Positions 8,810-15,345 of a stretch of DNA of 15,729 nucleotides are shown here, piece by piece. A program made the position numbers and the translations under genes. The first letter of the stretch is position 1; every line of letters begins with the position of its first letter. This DNA is from JBEKZD01 sp050013395 (GTDB lineage: Bacteria; Verrucomicrobiota; Verrucomicrobiia; Palsa-1439): the NCBI GenBank assembly GCA_050013395.1, contig JBEKFI010000072.1, positions 1-15,729 of the forward strand. The letters run 5' to 3'. The notes below the pieces were generated by a model. The model was not told the DNA's origin, ran no database searches, and saw nothing but the letters and a program-made list of their open reading frames with translations.

Positions 8810-10314
8810 ACAAAGGGATTGTACGCCGTTGGTGGTTACCGTCGCTCGGGGTGATGCTGTGGTTGGTTTTCTTTTGGGGCGTTTCGTATTCGCCGTGGCG
8901 GGTACGGCTGATTAGCGCGGATGGGGATGCCGGCCTGCATTGGCGGCTTGGTTCGTGGATGAGCGAGCACGGGGAAGTGATCCGGGTGGATTCGTTTTCG
9001 TACACGCGGCCGGAGGGTGTGGTGGTGAGCAAGGAATGGTTGAGCGAGTTGCTCTGGGGCGCGGCCGGCAGGTGTTGGGGCTGGAATGGGATTGTATTTG
9101 TGGCGGGGCTGTTGATTGCGACGACGTTGTATTTATTGTACCGGCAGATGGAGACGGAGGGGACCGATGGGTTGACGGCGACGTTGTTGGTGTTGACGGC
9201 GGCGTTGGCTTGTTCGTTGCACTGGTTGGCGCGGCCGTTGTTGTTCACCCATTTACTGGTGGTGGTGTTCAACTGGCTGTTGCGCGGATTCGAGCGGAGG
9301 CGGGTGCCGGAATGGGTGCTGTTTGCGAGCTTGGTTCCACTGATGGGGTTGTGGGCGAATTTACATGGGGCATTTCCAGTGGGGCTTGTGTTGATTGGGG
9401 TTTATGTGGCCGGTGATTCTGGAAAAGCGGTGCAAGGCCAACCGGGCGGGTGGCGGCGGGCGGTGGTATTGGGGGCATTGTGGTTGTTATGCGGGATGGC
9501 GACGTTGGCGAATCCAAACGGGTGGAGGTTGCATCAGATGATCATTTATTATTTGAGGCGCCCGGAATTCGTGGGCGGGGTGAGTGAATTCCTCGCGCCT
9601 GATTTTCATGCCGCCTACATGTGGGGATTTGAGGCGCAGTTGTTGGTGCTGGCGGTGGTCTTGTTGGTGATGCGCGGGCAATGGGAGGCAACGGAAATTT
9701 TGCTGGTGATCGTGTGGGGATATTTTGCGCTGCATTCGGTACGGAACGTGCCGATTTTCGGCTTGGTCGTCGCGCCGATTTGCGCCGGGCATATTCGGCG
9801 GTATCTGCAGGAGGGCGCATCCGGCAGAGGGGCGCAATGGTATCGGCGACTGGCCGGGGACATTACATCGGTGAGTCTTGCCAGTGACGGGCGGGTGTGG
9901 ATCGGGTTGGTGGTGGCGATGGTGTTGTTGTTGGAGTCGGGCAAATTGTTGAAGCAGGTGGAGCCTTTACCGTCAGCGTTTCCGGTCGGGGCGGTGCGTT
10001 TTTTGCGGGAGCACCCGGAGGTTGGGCGGGGTAGGATGTTCAATCCGGATCATTGGGGCGGGTATCTTTTGTTGGAGATGCCGGAGCGGAAGGTGTTTCT
10101 CGATAGCCGGCATGAGTTTTATGGGACGGAGTTGCTTGCGGATTACAGGCGGGTGGTGGAAGGCGAGCCGGAATGGTTGGAAACGTTGACGAAGTATCAG
10201 GTGGAATGGACGTTGATGCCGGCGGGGCATCCGTTGAATCAATTGCTGGCGCTTCGTCGGGAGTGGCGCCGGATGTATGCCGATCGAGCGGCGACGATTT
10301 ACTGCCGGCAGTGA
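8806..10314 (+). CDS. Polytopic membrane protein, GT-C/PMT-like putative glycosyltransferase
   Basis: The protein has 502 residues from ATG 8806, with GGAGG at 8796-8800. It begins with a membrane helix and a first loop containing SADGDAGLHWRLGSWM and VIRVDSFSYTRPEG with SKEWLSELL. This is the arrangement seen in many bacterial GT-C-like proteins (acidic residues before a W-G-W pattern, a D-x-FSYT motif, then WL). About eight to ten hydrophobic segments follow, ending near residue 370, and then a soluble C-terminal domain with HWGGYLLLEMPERKVFLDSRHEFYG. Such proteins are thought to transfer sugars from polyprenyl-phosphate donors outside the inner membrane, but many remain uncharacterised, so the activity is inferred. 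The gene forms a tandem pair with its truncated paralogue upstream, overlapping it by 4 bases. Confidence 0.75.
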   Translation: MNKGIVRRWWLPSLGVMLWLVFFWGVSYSPWRVRLISADGDAGLHWRLGSWMSEHGEVIRVDSFSYTRPEGVVVSKEWLSELLWGAAGRCWGWNGIVFVAGLLIATTLYLLYRQMETEGTDGLTATLLVLTAALACSLHWLARPLLFTHLLVVVFNWLLRGFERRRVPEWVLFASLVPLMGLWANLHGAFPVGLVLIGVYVAGDSGKAVQGQPGGWRRAVVLGALWLLCGMATLANPNGWRLHQMIIYYLRRPEFVGGVSEFLAPDFHAAYMWGFEAQLLVLAVVLLVMRGQWEATEILLVIVWGYFALHSVRNVPIFGLVVAPICAGHIRRYLQEGASGRGAQWYRRLAGDITSVSLASDGRVWIGLVVAMVLLLESGKLLKQVEPLPSAFPVGAVRFLREHPEVGRGRMFNPDHWGGYLLLEMPERKVFLDSRHEFYGTELLADYRRVVEGEPEWLETLTKYQVEWTLMPAGHPLNQLLALRREWRRMYADRAATIYCRQ

Positions 10315-10522
10315 GACGGGCTGGCAGCTCGTTAAAAAGTTCGGCTGGCCCGGACAGCCGAGCTTGGAGCGGAGCCGAGTCGGACGAGACGCCGCTGTCG
10401 TATGCGGCAATCCAGTCCCGCCGCGAATTTTGGTTGTTTTGGGGGAGCGACCTGCCCGACCGGCAGGCGGGCCGCCGGGCGCGCCGTGAATCACGGCACC
10501 GGTGCACTTTTTCAACAGGCTC
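10315..10522. terminator. Hairpin-rich gap between convergent genes, probable bidirectional termination
   Basis: Several inverted repeats lie here: TCGGCTG/CAGCCGA near 10342-10362, CCTGCC/GGCAGG at 10451-10456 and 10462-10467, GCCGTG/CACGGC near 10482-10496, and the palindrome GCACCGGTGC at 10496-10505 followed by ACTTTTTC. The T-run after the last hairpins suits termination of the + strand membrane protein gene, and the structured DNA could also end the - strand transcript stopping at 10523. No gene is visible in the gap. Confidence 0.4.
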
Positions 10523-11938
10523 CTATCCAGCGTCGTGGGTGAGGCGGATGTCGATATCGTAGTGTTTCAACTTGGCGTACAAGGTGGTGCGGCTGATTTG
10601 GAGGCGGTCGGCGGCTTGTTTGACGTTGCCGTTGACCTGTTTGAGGGTAGAAATCAGGATTTCGCGTTCAGGTCCTTGGAGGCGGTTGGCGAGAGTGGAC
10701 AAGGGATGGGAGTTGGCAGAAATGAAGTTCCAGATCCGGGGTGGCAGGTCGGTGACGTCAATCAGGTTGGAACGGGAAAGGACGACGGCTTGGAGGATGA
10801 CGTTTTCCAGTTCGCGGACGTTGCCGGGCCAAAGGTAGGCGGTCAGGCAGCGCAGGCCGGCGGCGGTGATGGCGTGCACGGTCTTACCGTGTTCGTGCGC
10901 GAAGCGTTTGAGGAAATGCCGGGCCAACATCGGGATATCGTCGGGGCGCTGGCGGAGCGGAGGAACGAGAATCTGGACGACGTGGAGGCGATGAAACAGG
11001 TCTTCGCGGAAGTTGCCGGCGGCGACGCATTCTTCGAGGCAGCGGTTGGAGGCGGCCACCACGCGGACATCCACAGCGATGGTTTCTTGGCCGCCGACAC
11101 GCTCGAAGGTGCGGGACTCGATGACGCGGAGGAGCTTGGCTTGGATGGGCAGGTTGATATTCGCGACCTCGTCGAGGAACAGGGTCCCGCGGTTGGCGCG
11201 TTCGAAGCGGCCGATGCGCTGCATGGCGGCCCCGGTAAACGCGCCTTTCTCATGGCCAAACAGTTCGCTCTCCAACAATTCGTGGGCGAGCGTCGAGCAA
11301 TCGAGGATTACAAACGGCATCGCGGACCGGTTACTGCAGGTGTGAATCGCGTGCGCGACCAATTCCTTGCCGGTCCCGGTTTCCCCTTCGATCAGGACGT
11401 TGACGGAACTGGTCGCGATGGTTTGGATCAGCTCAAAAATCGCGTGCATGCGCTGATCCTGGCTGAGCATTCCGCAAAATGATTTCTCGCCGGTTGCGCT
11501 CACAAGGGGTGCTGTCGAAGTTGTGGGCGTGCCGGGGACGGGGGATCCTTCCCCGCCGGTGCGCTGAATGTGGTCGCGCAGCGCGACGAGAGTGGTTCGC
11601 AGGTCGCTGCGGTCGAGGTAATCGCAGACGCCCAGTTTGCCGGCTCGGACAGCTTGTGATAGCGACGGAGTCGGAGTGCAAATGATAATGTCAGCTCCGG
11701 CACCGACGTTGCAGAGTTGGCCGATCACAAAGTCCGGGTCGCCTCCGCCGATGTTGATATCGGCGACGATCAGGTCGAAGGCGTCGGAGCGGAGCATGTG
11801 CAGGGCACTGGAAAGGCTATCAACGGAGAATACACTACAACCGTCTTGGATGAGAGCCTCAGAGGCTGTGGTCGTCCAGTTGCTGTCTTTATCGAGCAAA
11901 AGGATGCGTTTCCCGCCTTGCAAACCAGCTTGTGGCAT
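10523..11938 (-). CDS. NtrC-family sigma-54-dependent activator with degenerate receiver domain
   Basis: The product has 471 residues from ATG 11938; an in-frame GTG at 11974 would add 12 and neither start has a strong ribosome site. Domains: receiver (about 10-115), AAA+ sigma-54 interaction domain (about 155-385), and a Fis-type helix-turn-helix (about 427-462, GNVKQAADRLQISRTTLYAKL). The AAA+ part is complete: Walker A GETGTGKE (185-192), the sigma-54 contact loop GAFTGA (232-237), Walker B LFLDE (253-257) and a WPGNVRELEN block. In the receiver the phospho-acceptor Asp60 (LIVADIN) remains, but the second acidic residue is Lys17 (LLDKDSN) and the conserved Lys is Arg110 (YLDRSDL). Phosphorylation is therefore doubtful. 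It lies directly behind the TadE-TadE-TadG genes in the same direction and probably controls them and the flp pilins. Confidence 0.92.
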   Translation of the reverse strand: MPQAGLQGGKRILLLDKDSNWTTTASEALIQDGCSVFSVDSLSSALHMLRSDAFDLIVADINIGGGDPDFVIGQLCNVGAGADIIICTPTPSLSQAVRAGKLGVCDYLDRSDLRTTLVALRDHIQRTGGEGSPVPGTPTTSTAPLVSATGEKSFCGMLSQDQRMHAIFELIQTIATSSVNVLIEGETGTGKELVAHAIHTCSNRSAMPFVILDCSTLAHELLESELFGHEKGAFTGAAMQRIGRFERANRGTLFLDEVANINLPIQAKLLRVIESRTFERVGGQETIAVDVRVVAASNRCLEECVAAGNFREDLFHRLHVVQILVPPLRQRPDDIPMLARHFLKRFAHEHGKTVHAITAAGLRCLTAYLWPGNVRELENVILQAVVLSRSNLIDVTDLPPRIWNFISANSHPLSTLANRLQGPEREILISTLKQVNGNVKQAADRLQISRTTLYAKLKHYDIDIRLTHDAG

Positions 11939-11971
11939 AAAGTTGATCAACTGACCTACAATAGCAAGTCT

Positions 11972-12088
11972 CACACCGAGGTGGTGGAATGCAAGTCTAT
12001 TCGGAAGGATGGAGTTCTGAACAGAAGGCCATGACCCTGTTGAGCCGCATAACGCGGGCTTCGGTGCAGTAGCTCCCCCTCCCGGTTC
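11972..12088. promoter_or_regulatory. Upstream region of the activator gene, partly duplicated at 15123-15195
   Basis: This gap separates tadG from the activator. Bases 11972-12026 match 15123-15195 with gaps, sharing ACACCG, GGTGGAAT, CTATTCGGAAG, GATGG and TTCTGAACAG. The small palindrome GTTCTGAAC is at 12014-12022. Since the sequence persists in both copies it may hold the activator's own promoter or operator, although read-through from tadG is also possible. Confidence 0.4.
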
Positions 12089-13324
12089 CTATTGGGTGAG
12101 GCGGAGGAGGATCGTGGCGGCAACTGTGTCAAACATTTGGTGAACCTGGGGGGTGGACGTCGCAACCAACGCGATGCCATCGTACGCCGTCGGCACGTGA
12201 CCGGGCAAAGCCGGGTCATTGGCGACCTGTTGCAGGAACGTCTTGTTAACGCCGCCAGAGGAAGTCGAGAGGCCGACGCAATAGACGAATATGCCGTTGG
12301 CTCGCATCGCGTTGGCGATCTGGATGCACCGGTACTCCGCATCACGGGACACATTCTGCCACGTCACCGCTTGCGAGCAAGAACAATAGCTGGCCGGGAA
12401 CATTGTGGGGGGTGTACCTGCAAAAGTCCATTCGTTGCCAGTGGTTGGACTAAACCATCCTGGGTCTCCGGGGTTGGTCACATCCGTTCCGCCGAAGTTT
12501 AGCAGGGTCGCGGCCGGAACATTGAACGTGTTCTGGCAGGTGTTGGCGTAGCCGTCGGTGAAGAGCACGCACGCTTTGATTACATTCTCGTTGTCATTCG
12601 TGGGCACTCTGACGATCATCGCATACGCATTGGTCAAGCCACCCATGGTGAATGTGGCTCCCCAATAAACGAAGGCGTTGACGGCATTGATGATTGAGGT
12701 TTGGAAGTCAGTACGGATGGGGACATTGTTAACGACGTGGGAGGCGAAACTGCACATGCCCACTTTGTCGACGCCGTTTTCGAAATTCCTAACGAAATCC
12801 GCGACGCCACCAGGCAAGACAGCAGCACCGCCACTGCCCGCGGGAGGCGAAAGGGCCATCGAGTAGGATCGGTCCAGCGCGATGGCCATGATGAGATTGG
12901 CGCGGGTGGCTTTGGCGTTGGCGTTGACTTGGAGTGTCTTCCATTGCGGGATCAGGCGGATGAAATACGTGTTTATGGTGGCCGTGGCGGTGATGGTCAG
13001 GACAGTGTTGTTGTCGTTGCCGGTGCTGAAGGTGACGTCTGGTGTCACGGGTCCGGCACCCCAGGGAGGCGTGCCATAGTTCGCGGCGAATTGGGCCTTC
13101 GCAATGGCCGTGGCCTGGGCTGTTCCCTGGCGGTGGTTGCGCATTCCCGCCAGGCAGGCCGCGTCAACCGCCTTGGACAGGGTGGCGGACGTGATGTAGG
13201 CGGTACCGAAGTCAATGGCTAACCCGACGAACAGGAACACGACAGGCAGCAGGAACACGAACGTGAGCAGGGCACTGCCGCGGCGCATCCACGGTCTTTT
13301 TTGTTGGAATGTGAATGGATTCAT
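12089..13324 (-). CDS. TadG-like pilus assembly protein with von Willebrand factor A domain
   Basis: The protein has 411 residues. ATG 13324 is preceded on the - strand by GAAGGGAAAG. The N-terminus (RRGSALLTFVFLLPVVFLFVG, residues 14-34) is the TadE/TadG-type prepilin-like helix; the usual Glu at +5 is Thr21, as is common in TadG. After a TadG-N-like region comes a vWA domain with the MIDAS metal site D151-R-S153-Y-S155, a Thr near 224-226 and Asp257 in LFTDGY. Several extra Cys (CQN, CSCSQ, YRC) suggest disulfides outside the cytoplasm. TadG-type proteins help localise or anchor Flp pili, and vWA domains often mediate adhesion. It is the third gene of the tadE-tadE-tadG set, 26 bp behind the second tadE. 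Confidence 0.88.
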   Translation of the reverse strand: MNPFTFQQKRPWMRRGSALLTFVFLLPVVFLFVGLAIDFGTAYITSATLSKAVDAACLAGMRNHRQGTAQATAIAKAQFAANYGTPPWGAGPVTPDVTFSTGNDNNTVLTITATATINTYFIRLIPQWKTLQVNANAKATRANLIMAIALDRSYSMALSPPAGSGGAAVLPGGVADFVRNFENGVDKVGMCSFASHVVNNVPIRTDFQTSIINAVNAFVYWGATFTMGGLTNAYAMIVRVPTNDNENVIKACVLFTDGYANTCQNTFNVPAATLLNFGGTDVTNPGDPGWFSPTTGNEWTFAGTPPTMFPASYCSCSQAVTWQNVSRDAEYRCIQIANAMRANGIFVYCVGLSTSSGGVNKTFLQQVANDPALPGHVPTAYDGIALVATSTPQVHQMFDTVAATILLRLTQ

Positions 13325-13350
13325 GGCGAGTCTTTCCCTTCTTCCGTGAC

Positions 13351-13878
13351 CTAGAAGTAGGCGACATCATACAATACGGACGGCACGGTCCACCTCAATA
13401 GCCTCCCGATCGGTGTCAATGGCGTGAATGGCCAGTAGACCTCGGTGACGTACAAGTACTGGTTGAGTTGGGGCAGCGTAACCGAGGTGGCCGGTAGGGT
13501 CGCTTTGCCTCCCACGCTACCAATCCGGCTCGACGCGCCGGAAAGTCCGCCACCCGTGACTTGCGCTGTAACGATGCACGTTCCGTTGCTGTTGAACACG
13601 GAGGAGATGATGACTCGACCGTTGTTCATGTTCAAAGGGTACGCGTCGTTGATGACGTCTGTCACCGCGTTGGTCATCGGGGTGGCGCGGGAAGCCAGGT
13701 TGGATCCCTCCCGGCTGAGATTGATGAGAATCAGGCGATCCCGGATGATTCGGCTGAAATCAATCAGTCCGCAAAACAGCAGCACCAAGACCATTCCAAA
13801 CAATGTGAACTCGACAATCGCTTGCCCGCGGTTGTCGCCTCGCAGCAAGCGGCGGAGTGTTGGGTGAGTCGGATCCAT
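13351..13878 (-). CDS. TadE-like minor pseudopilin (second of two)
   Basis: The product has 175 residues; ATG 13878 has GAGGAA immediately upstream on the - strand. The N-terminus is a prepilin-like signal: RGDNRGQAIVEFTLFGMVLVLLFCGLIDFSR, cut after Gly18 by a prepilin peptidase, with Glu23 at +5 followed by Phe and a hydrophobic helix. The conserved IDFSR at the helix end is the TadE hallmark. The remainder is a Gly/Ser-rich, beta-type periplasmic domain without a recognised fold. TadE proteins are minor pilins needed for Flp pilus assembly. It begins 6 bp after the first tadE stop, so the two are co-translated or at least co-transcribed. Confidence 0.88.
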   Translation of the reverse strand: MDPTHPTLRRLLRGDNRGQAIVEFTLFGMVLVLLFCGLIDFSRIIRDRLILINLSREGSNLASRATPMTNAVTDVINDAYPLNMNNGRVIISSVFNSNGTCIVTAQVTGGGLSGASSRIGSVGGKATLPATSVTLPQLNQYLYVTEVYWPFTPLTPIGRLLRWTVPSVLYDVAYF

Positions 13879-13884
13879 GGTTCC

Positions 13885-14361
13885 TCAATTCCGTTGCGAC
13901 GGCGGGAACGGTTCATTCTTGAAGGATGTGCTCACTGTGAACGTGTAGGCGCCGCTCGGGAAAAACTGGCCGATGATCGGCGTCATCAGCACCAGCTGGT
14001 GGGTCAACGAAAGCGTGACGGTGTCGCCAGGCATGCCAGCGCCTGAACCGGGTACGCCGCCGGACCTGCTGCTGATCTGGAGGCCCGAGACATTAATGCC
14101 CATCGCGTACCGCTGCGCCACCTGCTCGATGGAAGCAACGCGCGTCAGAAACTGGCTCGGATTCGCCGGGTTGGGAAGATGGTTGCCCGTGACAGCATAG
14201 CGGGCGGCGGCCCGCAATGCGTACTGCAGCGTCAGCTCCGTGAAGAACAGCCGCCCGAAATCAACCAGCCCAAAAACCAACAAGAAAATCAATGGCACAA
14301 CCAACGCATACTCAACAGTCGCCTGCCCACGCTCTGCTGAATTATGCCTGGCTTTGCACAT
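13885..14361 (-). CDS. TadE-like minor pseudopilin (first of two)
   Basis: The product has 158 residues; ATG 14361 is preceded on the - strand by GAGGAA at a spacing of about 7. The class IVb prepilin motif is RGQATVEYALVVPLIFLLVFGLVDFGR: cleavage after Gly12, Glu17 at +5, Tyr18 next, and the VDFGR that closes the TadE helix. The periplasmic part contains LTLQYALRAAARYAVTG, typical of TadE. It leads the - strand operon tadE-tadE-tadG-activator. A sigma-54-like promoter lies at 14573-14558, about 185 bases upstream of its start after allowing for the transcription start. The direct repeat TTAGATAA occurs twice just before the ribosome site. Confidence 0.9.
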   Translation of the reverse strand: MCKARHNSAERGQATVEYALVVPLIFLLVFGLVDFGRLFFTELTLQYALRAAARYAVTGNHLPNPANPSQFLTRVASIEQVAQRYAMGINVSGLQISSRSGGVPGSGAGMPGDTVTLSLTHQLVLMTPIIGQFFPSGAYTFTVSTSFKNEPFPPSQRN

Positions 14362-14433
14362 ATCCGTTCCTCTTTTCTATTCTTATCTAACTTTATCTAA
14401 GTTCCCCGGCTTTGCAAGGCCGCCGCGGTCAAA

Positions 14434-14556
14434 TCAACCCAACTCGACCCTTTGCTCGATGCCGAACTTCGCGATCCGTTTGCGTCGCGTCGCCCGTGTG
14501 ATCCCCAGCAGTTTCGCCGCGCGCAATTGGTTGCCGCTGGTCTCCGTTGATTGAGG
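14434..14556 (-). pseudogene. Remnant of an NtrC/Fis-type DNA-binding helix-turn-helix
   Basis: Read on the - strand, this frame gives LPQSTETSGNQLRAAKLL then GITRATRRKRIAKFGIEQRVELG and a TGA stop at 14434-14436. That is a clear Fis-family C-terminal helix-turn-helix of the kind ending NtrC-like activators (family pattern GNQ-x2-AA-x-LLGI-x-R-x-TLRKRI-x2-FGI). A stop codon about 13 codons upstream and loss of all AAA+ sequence show that it is a fragment. It differs from the helix-turn-helix of the intact activator at 10523-11938, so it comes from another regulator. It occupies what would be the leader of the tadE operon. Confidence 0.65.
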
Positions 14557-14557
14557 T

Positions 14558-14573
14558 AGCAAGAGTTGTGCCG
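14558..14573 (-). promoter_or_regulatory. Sigma-54 (-24/-12) promoter-like site for the tadE-tadE-tadG-activator operon
   Basis: Read on the - strand the site is CGGCACAACTCTTGCT: GG (14572-14571) and GC (14560-14559) are exactly 10 bases apart, with a full TTGCT at -12, matching 10 of the 12 defined positions of TGGCACG-N4-TTGCW. Transcription would begin near 14547, about 186 bases before the tadE start, with the helix-turn-helix remnant in the leader. Confidence 0.5.
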
Positions 14574-14629
14574 GTCAAGTTCAGTAATTTGGTTTGCGTT
14601 TGGTAGTTCTCCACTTTGGGTTCTGTGCC

Positions 14630-14655
14630 TTTCCTTCCCCCCGAGGGGAAGGAAA
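14630..14655. repeat. Perfect 11-bp inverted repeat at a remnant junction
   Basis: TTTCCTTCCCC at 14630-14640 pairs with GGGGAAGGAAA at 14645-14655 around a CCGA loop. It lies where the similarity of the restriction-enzyme remnant ends (after VTHDEK), so it may mark a recombination point. No T-tract flanks it on either strand. Confidence 0.6.
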
Positions 14656-14931
14656 AGTTTCTCGTCGTGGGTGACGCGGTATTGGTCAATCACCCATTCC
14701 AGCGCGCTGCGGTTGCCGAGGCGATACTCATCGACTTCGGCGGGGATCGCGCTCAACGTAAGGGAATCGTTGTCGAAGAGCGGCGCCTAGTCATTGCCAA
14801 ACTTCAGCGCCGCCACCCGCCAATTTAGCGGCACCTCGATGTTCTCCTACCGCGTCAGCGGAAACTCCTTGGCGGATTCGCAATTCACAGACAGGTCGGC
14901 GAGCCTTTTACGCGCGTCGGCAAAGGCCTGA
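14656..14931 (-). pseudogene. C-terminal fragment of a type ISP restriction-modification enzyme
   Basis: On the - strand one frame reads QAFADARKRLADLSVN, then CESAKEFPLTR, an amber stop at 14849-14847, NWRVAALKFG, a second amber, and SLTLSAIPAEVDEYRLGNRS followed by ALEWVIDQYRVTHDEK. The GRKLADLH-NYE-like block, a W-RV block, and the strongly conserved YRLGNRSALEWVIDQYRV motif are those of the C-terminal target-recognition part of single-chain type ISP (LlaBIII-like) restriction-methylation-helicase proteins, which normally exceed 900 residues. Two internal stops, the missing helicase and methylase domains and the foreign neighbours make it a dead fragment. It is fused upstream, in the same frame, to a fragment of the sigma-54 activator receiver. 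Confidence 0.65.
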
Positions 14932-15195
14932 AAGAGGTTATCGACGGAGAAAACATCGTAACACTCTTGGATAAGAGCCTCCGAGCGTGTTTTAAAAATC
15001 GCCACCACTATACTTGTCATTTTGAGCGCAGCGAAGAATCTCTTTTTTACCAGCGTAATCAGCACGAAAAGACCCTTCGCTATGCTCAGGGTGACAACCA
15101 GAGGACTTTTCAAACAGGTTTTGACACCGCCGCGGTGGAATTTGCAGGTTCACTATTCGGAAGAAAAAAGATGGTGTTCAGATTCTGAACAGTAA
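14930..15195 (-). pseudogene. Degraded second copy of the sigma-54 activator 5' end and upstream region
   Basis: Bases 14930-14994 match 11811-11871 inside the intact activator gene at roughly three quarters identity; the encoded TRSEALIQECYDVFSVDNL parallels ASEALIQDGCSVFSVDSL of the receiver domain. Bases 15123-15195 then match the upstream region 11972-12026. The stretch between the two blocks (15015-15096) carries a palindromic repeat element, and part of the original sequence is gone. It is a duplicated activator gene start that has decayed and cannot make a functional regulator. Confidence 0.6.
15015..15096. repeat. Palindromic MITE-like repeat (TGTCATTTTGAGC...GCTCAGGGTGACA)
   Basis: The left arm at 15015-15042 (TGTCATTTTGAGCGCAGCGA and on) and the right arm at 15071-15096 (ending CTATGCTCAGGGTGACA) are imperfect inverted repeats around a 28-base centre. 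The sequence belongs to the widespread TGTCATTCTGAGC-type small palindromic repeats found in many bacterial phyla, known to me from general familiarity. Its spurious translation gives the often-seen HFERSEES and LRYAQGD peptides. It interrupts the decayed activator copy. Confidence 0.65.
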
Positions 15196-15211
15196 GCTTG
15201 CCGGTGTTCAG
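15175..15211. promoter_or_regulatory. TGTTCAG dyad and third half-site, possible activator-binding site
   Basis: TGTTCAG (15175-15181), ATT, CTGAACA (15185-15191) is a perfect 7-bp dyad, and another TGTTCAG lies at 15205-15211. It is centred 164 bases upstream of the -24 element of the flp promoter, the distance range used by NtrC-type activators. The related GTTCTGAAC lies upstream of the activator gene at 12014-12022. Function is inferred. Confidence 0.35.
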
Positions 15212-15345
15212 TTAGCTTGGCACTTCACGCTGGACTCGGACAGGCGGTTCGTTGGGAGAACTAAATTCCAGATGGTCGCGCCGGCAGCAACTTTTGGATT
15301 GTTCTTCGACTTTCACTCTCGGTCGTGAGGCGCCAGCGATTTGCC

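Noticed and set aside
14967..15188. Open frame of 73 codons on the + strand
   Set aside because: Most of it is the translation of the palindromic repeat (HFERSEES, LRYAQGD), a well-known spurious reading.
15175..15191. TGTTC...GAACA as a LexA (SOS) box
   Set aside because: The half-sites are 7 bases apart, not the 4 expected for such LexA motifs, and no SOS gene follows.
15217..15235. TTGGCAC followed by GCTGG as a second sigma-54 promoter before flp
   Set aside because: The -24 half is good, but GC occurs 8 rather than 10 bases after GG, so the geometry is wrong; the site at 15346-15361 fits.
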